This document shows positions 53,067 through 60,518 of a stretch of DNA of 64,000 bases, piece after piece. A program made the position numbers and the translations under genes. The stretch comes from FEN-1297 sp964498065 (GTDB lineage: Bacteria; Bacteroidota; Ignavibacteria; Ignavibacteriales; Ignavibacteriaceae). Each line of letters opens with the position of its first letter. Position 1 is the first letter of the stretch. The notes under the pieces were generated by a model, which saw nothing but the letters and a program-made list of their open reading frames with translations, made no database searches and had not been told where the DNA came from. Location: assembly GCA_964498065.1 (NCBI GenBank), contig CAZCFZ010000004.1:1-64000 (forward strand), written 5' to 3'.

Positions 53067-53366
53067 GAATAACTCCTTTAATTTGATTTTCAATTTAATT
53101 AGATAGTGCAATTTATGCAACAGGAAGCAGTTCAAAACTAAATAACTTAAAGTTAAATTGCCAACAAAAATACTAATTTTTAAATAATTTTCTTATTATT
53201 AAGCATAGATGTTCACCGGTTACCGGAAAAAATGTGATAAATTAAGAGAGTACTAATAAATGAAATTTTAATGCTTTTTAATAGTAATTATTTCGCGATT
53301 ATAGCCTCCGGTAATCAAATAAGGTCGTTTATCAAAATAAATAACTATTCATTAAAATTATATTTG

Positions 53367-53420
53367 ATTTGTTCCCGGAATATTTATTTTAGGGAACAAA
53401 TTAATAGAGTTTGCGTCTAA
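53367..53420 (+). promoter_or_regulatory. ECF-like promoter with inverted repeat in front of the sigma gene
   Basis: A perfect 10-base inverted repeat, atttgttccc (53367-53376) and gggaacaaat (53392-53401), has its right arm over the GGGAAC that can serve as -35. Thirteen bases after the AAC comes ttgcgtctaa (53411-53420), a CGTC-type -10. The predicted start is close to the ATG at 53425, so the message would be nearly leaderless. The pattern suggests autoregulation of the sigma factor. Confidence 0.5.
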
Positions 53421-53424
53421 AATC

Positions 53425-54018
53425 ATGAAAAACAATAAAAAGAAAAAAGAATTGTTGCATCCGCAAATATTAAATTTAGATGACGATTTTTCGCTGATAA
53501 AAAGATTTATAGAGGGTGATGAATCAACGTTTAATACTCTTGTACAGAGGCATAAAGAGAAGGTAAGGAACATAATATATTTAACAATAGGGAATCATGA
53601 CTTAGTTGATGATATTGGGCAGGAGGTATTTTTAACAATTTATAAAAACCTGAATAACTTTAGGTTCGAATCTCAATTTACAACATGGCTGTATAGAATT
53701 ACAGTTAATAAGTGCAAAGATCATTTAAGAAAAATGAAGATTAGAAATATCTTTTCTCCCATAAAAGAATCTGAAGAAGAGTTAGGATATAACCCGACCC
53801 CGGATGATTCGGATATTAAGGAAATTGTTCAAAATGCCATAGCAAAGTTACCGGATAAATTAAGAGTTCCTCTTTTGTTAAAAGACATTGAAGGTTTAAG
53901 TTACCAGGAAATTGCAGAATCTGTTCAATGTGAAATCGGAACAGTTAAGTCGAGGATATTTAGGGCTAGAGAAGGATTAAGAGATATATTAAAACCTTAT
54001 GCCCAGGAGTTAATGTGA
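53425..54018 (+). CDS. ECF-type RNA polymerase sigma factor
   Basis: 197 residues. Region 2: DESTFNTLVQRHKEKVRNIIYLTIGNHDLVDDIGQEVFLTIYKNL, with the -10-recognising helix near QFTTWLYRITVNKCKDHLRK. Region 4: KLPDKLRVPLLLKDIEGLSYQEIAESVQCEIGTVKSRIFRAREGLR. Region 3 is absent, as in the ECF class. Its gene overlaps the start of a membrane protein that looks like its anti-sigma factor. The promoter in front carries ECF-like boxes, so it probably reads its own gene. (Motifs given here as overlapping short blocks: FNTLVQRHKEKV, QEVFLTIYKNL, LSYQEIAESV, GTVKSRIFRAREG.). Confidence 0.93.
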   Translation: MKNNKKKKELLHPQILNLDDDFSLIKRFIEGDESTFNTLVQRHKEKVRNIIYLTIGNHDLVDDIGQEVFLTIYKNLNNFRFESQFTTWLYRITVNKCKDHLRKMKIRNIFSPIKESEEELGYNPTPDDSDIKEIVQNAIAKLPDKLRVPLLLKDIEGLSYQEIAESVQCEIGTVKSRIFRAREGLRDILKPYAQELM

Positions 54019-55586
54019 TGAAAACTTTATACAAAAAATATGAGATGCTTTCGGCATATCTTGATGATGAGCTTTCCGATACCGAAAGAAAACAAATTGA
54101 AGACGAATTAAAATTTTCAAAAGAACTGCAGGAAAAACTTGCAGAATTAAAAAAATTAAAACGGCTTACTTCTTCATCGATTAAAAGTATTGGAGAAAAT
54201 CCTTATTTTGAAACTCGTTTGGCTGCAGCAATGAGGATTAGAAATCCCTGGTATTATAAATTAAGAAAACTTTATCCTATCATTGGTATTGTAGCTGCCA
54301 GCCTTGTGTTAATGATTGTACTGAAGTATAATCCCCAAATTATAAATAGACTCGTTGAACAGCAAAAGTCTAACTTAACTGCTTTTTATAAGCAAAACTT
54401 AAAACCCTTGCTTTTCGCCGCTGATTTAACCAATGAAGATATTTTTAACTTCGCCTTTTATCATCAATTACCATTGGATAATCAGAAACATCAGTTTTTA
54501 CAATTCGGATCCGATAAAAACGGCAAGCAGTATTTCGAAATTAAAACTGCCGGATTAACCGAAGGTAATGATAACCTTGAAAAATTTATTAAAGGATTAA
54601 ACCTTAATGTAAAACAAAAGAAGCAGATGGATTCAATTCTGGCTTCTTATGCCTCGGATTTACAATCCCAGGTGCTTGTAAATGAAAAGAATACAGTAGC
54701 AATAAATCCGAATATATGGAATTATAATAAGGCACTAACAGCGGACCTCATTTCATTTGCTGCCAGGGCAAATAAAAAAGAAATGAATAAAGTTTTACCT
54801 CCGGAGTTTGAGCATTATTATAACAATAAATCTGTTGCTCAAATGGTTAGTAAAGTAAAATCATCAAACAACAACAGATATATTTTCTTTACACCGGATT
54901 CAATTTTTTCCGAGCCGTTTTATTTTAATAAAGATAAATTCAAAAAAGAAATGAAGCAGTGGTCCGAGGAATTAAATAAAAATTTAAAAGAATTTAATAA
55001 GAATTTAGACGTCACCATACACTTTGGGGATAATTTTGCAAGGTTAAAAAAAGACTCGGCATGGGGTAAAGAATTTAAAGTGTTTATCGACAGTAATTAC
55101 TGCAAAGTGCATATTCCGAATGTTATAATTCCGCCGATAATTCTGCCGAATATGGGTGATTTAACGGTGCATCTTGACAGCTTAACAAAACTAATGAAGG
55201 ATTATTCCTTTAATATCCCGGAACTTGGAAAGCATAAGAATTTTAAATTCAAATATTTTTATAATGATTCCTCCAAAGGAATGAATTTTAATTTTAAGGC
55301 ATTTGGTTTCGATTCAGCGTATAATTTTAAAAACCATAAAATAGACTCGTTATTATATTCAAGATTTAAGAATCATCATTTTTCATTCAATCCCGATTCC
55401 ATGGCTTCGTTATTTAAATTTTTCATGAATGATTCTACTAATATCAATCAGCAGAGAAGCTTGCAAAAGGAAATGCAGGAGTTTCAAAAAGAAATGGAAA
55501 ACTTTAGAAAAGAAATGGAAAAGATGCAGAAGGAAATCAAGAAAAATGCTCCGCAGCCGGAATCTAAAAAGCCGATTATAATTTAA
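54015..55586 (+). CDS. Large membrane-anchored putative anti-sigma factor
   Basis: 523 residues (GTG 54015; ATG 54018 is equally possible, with aggag before it). The start overlaps the sigma stop by four bases. N-terminal about 60 residues (YEMLSAYLDDELSDTERKQ) resemble the anti-sigma domain of ECF partners but the zinc H-C-C set is absent. A transmembrane helix (about 88-105, IIGIVAASLVLMIVL) is followed by a long periplasmic part with a CpxP/Spy-like stretch (LNLNVKQKKQMDSILASYA) and a C-terminal coiled coil (QKEMQEFQKEMENFRKEMEK) ending in basic, proline-rich residues. I infer that the periplasmic part senses envelope stress. Far longer than the usual 200-residue anti-sigma factor. Confidence 0.72.
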   Translation: MMKTLYKKYEMLSAYLDDELSDTERKQIEDELKFSKELQEKLAELKKLKRLTSSSIKSIGENPYFETRLAAAMRIRNPWYYKLRKLYPIIGIVAASLVLMIVLKYNPQIINRLVEQQKSNLTAFYKQNLKPLLFAADLTNEDIFNFAFYHQLPLDNQKHQFLQFGSDKNGKQYFEIKTAGLTEGNDNLEKFIKGLNLNVKQKKQMDSILASYASDLQSQVLVNEKNTVAINPNIWNYNKALTADLISFAARANKKEMNKVLPPEFEHYYNNKSVAQMVSKVKSSNNNRYIFFTPDSIFSEPFYFNKDKFKKEMKQWSEELNKNLKEFNKNLDVTIHFGDNFARLKKDSAWGKEFKVFIDSNYCKVHIPNVIIPPIILPNMGDLTVHLDSLTKLMKDYSFNIPELGKHKNFKFKYFYNDSSKGMNFNFKAFGFDSAYNFKNHKIDSLLYSRFKNHHFSFNPDSMASLFKFFMNDSTNINQQRSLQKEMQEFQKEMENFRKEMEKMQKEIKKNAPQPESKKPIII

Positions 55587-55855
55587 TAAATTTTACCTTT
55601 TTTGAGGGATTCTTTATGTAATCCGGAAGGGAATATACCCGTAAAATTGATAAAAATCATATTTTTTATCGATATTACACAGCTATCCTAAAAATTTTCC
55701 GTCTATCCATCTCTCCTTTACAAAATTAGTTTTTTAACGTAATTTAATATTGGGATAATGTATTAAGATATTATTATTTAAACACTTTAGCTAAATATGA
55801 TTATCTTTCTAAGGAAGATTTATAAATAAATATACCGAATCTGGAAATTTTGTTT

Positions 55856-57952
55856 ATGAAATTAAATACCGGAAATCTAAAAGGGAATATAAAATTTCAG
55901 AGTTTTATTATACTTTCGGTAATTCTATTTATATATAAGGTATTTGTATATTCTTCGGGATCCTGGATACATTTTTTAATTAATGGCGTTCTATCTGCAT
56001 TAACTATTATTTCTCTCATCATTTATTTAATTGAATTCAGTCATTCAAGGAAAATAAATCCGCTAGCCTTGGTTATCAATGTCGGAGTATTGAATGCCGT
56101 ATTATTTTTTATGTTTACTTACTCCGATTCAATATTAAGCAGTTTGTTAAATATTAATACGGGAAAAATCAATCAGGGCATATTTGATAATATAATTTCG
56201 TTTTTTTACTCGTTTATAATTCTTGTTTCCGTATCTGTTATTTTTATGGTTTTTAGGGAACTCTACTTTCTGAAGCAAAAAAAGAATGTCAGTCTTTATT
56301 TTAATACAATGATTGTATTTTTTATTCTGGCATCCTTCGGTGCATTATTAATTGATGTCCCTGACCTTCATTACATTAGAGATACATTTTTTATAATTTC
56401 GGTTTTATTGATCATTATTAATTCTTTAAAGATTTCCTGGATCGCTTTTATAGTTAAAAAAGAGAAAATCTCACTGCTGGCGTTATCAATAGTAATTTCG
56501 ATTCTCTTTATAGCTAATCTTATAAGCAGTTCTTCTAATAAATTAAGCGAAAGGGTAGTAGTACAGTTTTCGCCGATTTTAAATCAATTTTTAAAACTGA
56601 TAATGACATACGGAATAATATATTTCGGTATATTGTTCTTCACAACATTATTTCATATACCGACTGCAGAAGCGTTCGATAGGAAAGCTCAGGAAGTATC
56701 ATTTCTGCAATATTTCAGTAAACTTATCTCGCAGTCGATGGATTTTAAGGAATTGGCAGACAGTTTAACCGAAATAAGTGCCAAGGTTTGCAACGCTAAT
56801 GCTGCCTGGCTTGTATTGAAAGATGGCGAAGAATTTAAGGCGATGGCAAATAAAGATATCGGTTATTATGATTCGAACTTACTGACAAAATTTATTTTTG
56901 AAATGAAACATCCTAAAACAGATGAGCAGACTTTTTTCCTTAATTTAAATAGGTTTAATGACAGACCTCAATTAAGCGATAATTTTGTGCATGTAGCCGC
57001 ATCACCTTTAAAATCCCATAATGAATTGAAGGGCTATTTAGTAGCAGTTAAAAAGAATGATTTTATTTTTGATGATGAAGATAAAGATGCAATGACAACA
57101 TTTTCCGATTATGCATCTTTAGCTATTGAAAATTCCCGTCTGCTTGAAGAGTCAATTGAAAAAGAAAGGATGGAAAAGGAGCTGGATGTGGCCAGGGAAA
57201 TCCAGAGAAAAATTTTACCGTCTAAAGATCCTCAATTGGAAAAATTGCAAATTTCATCTGTGTTTATCCCTGCATTTGAAGTTGGTGGTGATTATTATGA
57301 TTTTTTTAAATTGGAACCGGATAAATTCGGATTTGTAATTGCCGATGTTTCGGGCAAAGGTATATCTGCGGCTTTTATTATGGCTGAGATTAAAGGAATA
57401 TTTGAATCGTTATCTAAAACAATGGAAAGTCCGAGAAATATTCTGATAAAAGCAAATGAAATTTTGGAAAGAACTTTGGACAGAAAAAATTTTGTAAGCG
57501 CTGCTTATGGTTTAATAGATTTAAAAAGCGACACGCTCTCCATTGCCAGAGCGGGTCACTGTCCGGTTTTGTTGATTAGAAATAATGCCGCTCAGCAAAT
57601 TAGACCGTCAGGAATCGGGCTTGGTTTGGATTACAGCAGTAATTTTATTAATAGTCTTGATGAAGAAATCATAAAATTGGAAGATAACGATATTTTTGTT
57701 CTTTATACCGACGGTATAACAGAAGCTAAAAACAGCGATTTGGAAGATTTTGGAACTAAAAATTTTGAAAATGTGTTATTAGAGAATTCGGAAAAAGGAG
57801 TTGATGAAATTGCAAACAGCGTGATGAAAAATATAGCGCTTTTTTCGCAGAATAACTCACAGCATGACGATATAACATTAGTTATTTTAAAATGGAAACA
57901 AAAATTAAAAAATAACGGAGTTAAGAATGGCAGAATTCAGCACCTCAGTTAA
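55856..57952 (+). CDS. RsbU-like PP2C phosphatase with membrane and GAF sensors
   Basis: About 698 residues from ATG 55856 (a TTG at 55850 is in frame two codons earlier). Eight or so transmembrane helices to about 270, a GAF domain to about 420, the linker SRLLEESIEKERMEKEL and AREIQRKILP, then a SpoIIE-type PP2C domain with intact metal ligands: GGDYYDFF, IADVSGKGISAAF, LYTDGITEAKN and HDDITLVIL. It should dephosphorylate a STAS protein and thereby free a sigma factor or other target. Operon: its end overlaps the next (STAS) start by 26 bases. Confidence 0.9.
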   Translation: MKLNTGNLKGNIKFQSFIILSVILFIYKVFVYSSGSWIHFLINGVLSALTIISLIIYLIEFSHSRKINPLALVINVGVLNAVLFFMFTYSDSILSSLLNINTGKINQGIFDNIISFFYSFIILVSVSVIFMVFRELYFLKQKKNVSLYFNTMIVFFILASFGALLIDVPDLHYIRDTFFIISVLLIIINSLKISWIAFIVKKEKISLLALSIVISILFIANLISSSSNKLSERVVVQFSPILNQFLKLIMTYGIIYFGILFFTTLFHIPTAEAFDRKAQEVSFLQYFSKLISQSMDFKELADSLTEISAKVCNANAAWLVLKDGEEFKAMANKDIGYYDSNLLTKFIFEMKHPKTDEQTFFLNLNRFNDRPQLSDNFVHVAASPLKSHNELKGYLVAVKKNDFIFDDEDKDAMTTFSDYASLAIENSRLLEESIEKERMEKELDVAREIQRKILPSKDPQLEKLQISSVFIPAFEVGGDYYDFFKLEPDKFGFVIADVSGKGISAAFIMAEIKGIFESLSKTMESPRNILIKANEILERTLDRKNFVSAAYGLIDLKSDTLSIARAGHCPVLLIRNNAAQQIRPSGIGLGLDYSSNFINSLDEEIIKLEDNDIFVLYTDGITEAKNSDLEDFGTKNFENVLLENSEKGVDEIANSVMKNIALFSQNNSQHDDITLVILKWKQKLKNNGVKNGRIQHLS

Positions 57953-58295
57953 AACCGCAGGTGAAGTAAACATTATTTATCTTAAGGGCTATTTAGACGC
58001 ACACACTGCACCTGTTCTTGAGAATACTTTTTCCAATCTAATCGATAAAGGTGATTACTCGTTAGTTGTAAACTTTAAAGACTTAAATTATATAAGCAGT
58101 GCTGGTCTCGGAGTTTTTATGGCTTTTATAGAAAAGATTCGCGATAACAAAGGAGACATTAAGTTGTCTTCTATGAGCGACAAAGTTTTTAATATTTTTG
58201 ATTTATTGGGCTTTCCTCTGTTGTATGAAATATTTAAAACCGAAGATGAAGCGATTAATAAATTTAAAGAGATAAAGAAACTTGAAGACCAATAA
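57927..58295 (+). CDS. STAS-domain anti-anti-sigma protein (RsbV-like)
   Basis: 122 residues. GEVNIIYLKGYLDAHTAPVL (beta start of STAS) and VNFKDLNYISSAGLGVFMAF, with the phosphorylatable serine in SSAGLG. It should be phosphorylated by the RsbW-like kinase next door and dephosphorylated by the phosphatases in the same cluster. Overlaps the phosphatase before by 26 bases and the kinase after by 14. Ribosome site cggag before the ATG. Confidence 0.9.
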   Translation: MAEFSTSVKTAGEVNIIYLKGYLDAHTAPVLENTFSNLIDKGDYSLVVNFKDLNYISSAGLGVFMAFIEKIRDNKGDIKLSSMSDKVFNIFDLLGFPLLYEIFKTEDEAINKFKEIKKLEDQ

Positions 58296-58728
58296 TAACA
58301 AAATAAAGGAAAAAGAGCTTATTGTAAAAAGCAAAACAAACAATCTTTCAGAGATAAGGGATTTTGTTTATGCTGCCGCTTCGGATGCAGGTATTTCGGC
58401 GGATGTTATAGAAAATATAATACTTGCAGTTGATGAAGCCTGTACTAATATTATTAAACATGCTTATAAATCTTTTCCCGAAGGTGAAATAATTATTAAG
58501 ATAAAATACAGCGATAAGAAATTTACAATAGTAATAATTGACCATGGTGCGCCGTTCAAACCCGAGACCATTCCCGACCCCGATCTGCAGAAATACTATC
58601 TCCAGCATAGAATAGGAGGACTCGGAATGTATTTAATGAAATCGCTTATGGATGAAGTTAAATATGTTTCGGTACCCGGAAAATATAACCAAGTAATGCT
58701 TTCTAAAAATTTAAACGTTTCTCATTAA
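58282..58728 (+). CDS. RsbW-like anti-sigma / serine-protein kinase
   Basis: 148 residues, GHKL ATPase fold: VIENIILAVDEACTNIIKHAYK (N box; given as LAVDEACTNIIKHAY), IIDHGAPFKPETIP (G1 box) and GGLGMYLMKSLMDEVKY (G2 region). Binds and phosphorylates a STAS protein and sequesters a sigma factor or other partner. Start is TTG 58282, inside the preceding STAS gene; a purine-rich gagataaag lies ahead. No sigma-B-type gene follows. Confidence 0.9.
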   Translation: MKTNNNKIKEKELIVKSKTNNLSEIRDFVYAAASDAGISADVIENIILAVDEACTNIIKHAYKSFPEGEIIIKIKYSDKKFTIVIIDHGAPFKPETIPDPDLQKYYLQHRIGGLGMYLMKSLMDEVKYVSVPGKYNQVMLSKNLNVSH

Positions 58729-58730
58729 TA

Positions 58731-60410
58731 ATGATTGACTCGGATAATATTAGGGCAAAAAGGAATTTAACTGCTCTGGTTGAATTCAGTAGAATAATTA
58801 ACAGCAGCCTTGATCTTGAATTTATACTTAATAATGTACTGCTGACCTGCATGGGCAAGTTTTTAGCTACCAAAGGGCTTATTGCACTTAATATAAATAA
58901 GAAGATTGTTGTTAAATCCGCAAAAGGTGTTTCCGAAGAACTAATTGCTAAATTTCCGGAAGTTGAAGCTAGGCCAGACTTCAAAGATAATGCTGAGCTG
59001 ATAAATTTTTTTAACGAATGTAAATTATCTATTTATGAAAGGATAAGTTCATCTGAAGAATGCCTCGGAATTGTCTGCCTGGGCGAAAAACTGAATAAGT
59101 CTCCTTTTAGCGAAGATGATGTCGAGTTCTTGAAAACAATTTTAAATATATCTTCTTCTGCAATACAAAACTCCATGGTAATTAATGAACTTAAAAAAGT
59201 TAACCGTGTGCTTGATTCCAGAATTCAAAGATTAAATTCCTTGTTTGAGCTGAGTAAAGAATTCGGATTATTTTCGGAATCAACAAAAGTTGCCAGACTA
59301 TTGGTCTATTCGGTAATCGGGCAATTTCTTGTTTCCAAATTTGCAGTTATAATTTTTAACAACGGCGGTATAAATATTTTGGAATCAAAATATCAGGAAA
59401 AAGAATTGCTGGATTCAATTAATCAATATGATTTTTTTAAAGTTGAAAACCCGGTGCTGAAAGAAGAAATTATTAAGGATTATCCCGGCTTTGCAGCTTT
59501 AGCTGTGGAACTTATTGTGCCTATGCAGCTTCAGGGTGAAACCAAAGGCCTTATTTTTCTTGGGAAGAGAATTAATAATCAGAATTATTCCGAAGCCGAT
59601 GTTGAATTTATATATTCAATTGGAAGCCTGGCAATAATATCTCTCGAAAACAGAAGGCTGTTTAAAGAAGCTCTGGAAAAACAAAAAATGGAAGAAGAAC
59701 TTGAACTTGCACGCGGAATTCAAAGGAATCTTTTGCCGAGCGAAATCCCTGTTTATAAGAACTTCGATATTTCTGCTTTCAACTTAGCGTCTCAGCATGT
59801 CGGCGGAGATTATTACGATATTATTACATTGGATGAGGACAGCTTCTGTATTGCAATAGGAGATGTTTCCGGTAAAGGAGTACCGGCAGCTTTGTTAATG
59901 GCAAATCTTCAGGCGTTCTTAAAGACAACATGCAAGCAGGGTATGCATCTTGAACAGGCTACTGCATTAATAAATGATTTGATTTCCGAAAATACTTCCG
60001 ACGGTAAATTCATTACTTTTTTCTGGGCGGTATTTGAAGACAGTAAAAAGACATTGCATTATGTAAACGCCGGTCATAATCATCCGCTGCTGGTAAGAAA
60101 CGGAGAGATTAAAAAACTGGGAAAAGGCGGAATAATATTGGGTGTTATGAAAACAACAATCCCTTACGAATCCGAAATAGTTAATTTAGAAAAAGATGAC
60201 GTGCTCGTTTTATTTACTGACGGTATTACCGAAGCAATGAATGTTAAGGGAGAGGAATTTTCCGATGAAAAGCTTGAAGAAATTGTTTTGAAAAATAGTA
60301 ACAAACCTTCCAGTGAAATTTTAAATTCAATAAAGAACGAAGTCCAGTCTTTTGCCGCCGGAACCGTGCAGTCCGATGATATGACCATTGTTGTGTTAAA
60401 AGCAAATTAA
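58731..60410 (+). CDS. RsbU-like PP2C phosphatase with two GAF-like domains
   Basis: 559 residues, soluble. N-terminal GAF-like domain (to about 145), short coiled coil (VNRVLDSRIQRLNSLFELSKEF), second GAF domain (about 175-320), linker KQKMEEELELARGIQRNLLP, then SpoIIE-type PP2C: HVGGDYYDIITLDEDSF, IGDVSGKGVPAALLM, LFTDGITEAMN and SDDMTIVVLK, all ligands intact. It starts two bases after the kinase stop, so it belongs to the same operon, and likely reports a cytoplasmic signal. Redundant or alternative input to the same STAS protein. Confidence 0.92.
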   Translation: MIDSDNIRAKRNLTALVEFSRIINSSLDLEFILNNVLLTCMGKFLATKGLIALNINKKIVVKSAKGVSEELIAKFPEVEARPDFKDNAELINFFNECKLSIYERISSSEECLGIVCLGEKLNKSPFSEDDVEFLKTILNISSSAIQNSMVINELKKVNRVLDSRIQRLNSLFELSKEFGLFSESTKVARLLVYSVIGQFLVSKFAVIIFNNGGINILESKYQEKELLDSINQYDFFKVENPVLKEEIIKDYPGFAALAVELIVPMQLQGETKGLIFLGKRINNQNYSEADVEFIYSIGSLAIISLENRRLFKEALEKQKMEEELELARGIQRNLLPSEIPVYKNFDISAFNLASQHVGGDYYDIITLDEDSFCIAIGDVSGKGVPAALLMANLQAFLKTTCKQGMHLEQATALINDLISENTSDGKFITFFWAVFEDSKKTLHYVNAGHNHPLLVRNGEIKKLGKGGIILGVMKTTIPYESEIVNLEKDDVLVLFTDGITEAMNVKGEEFSDEKLEEIVLKNSNKPSSEILNSIKNEVQSFAAGTVQSDDMTIVVLKAN

Positions 60411-60518
60411 TATTATTTATGATAATTAAATAAATAATCAGTTTTAATTTTGAGATTAAATAATAATTATTATCAAGAACCGGCTCAATATGAATAATAA
60501 TTTTGGCTAATGAAATAA

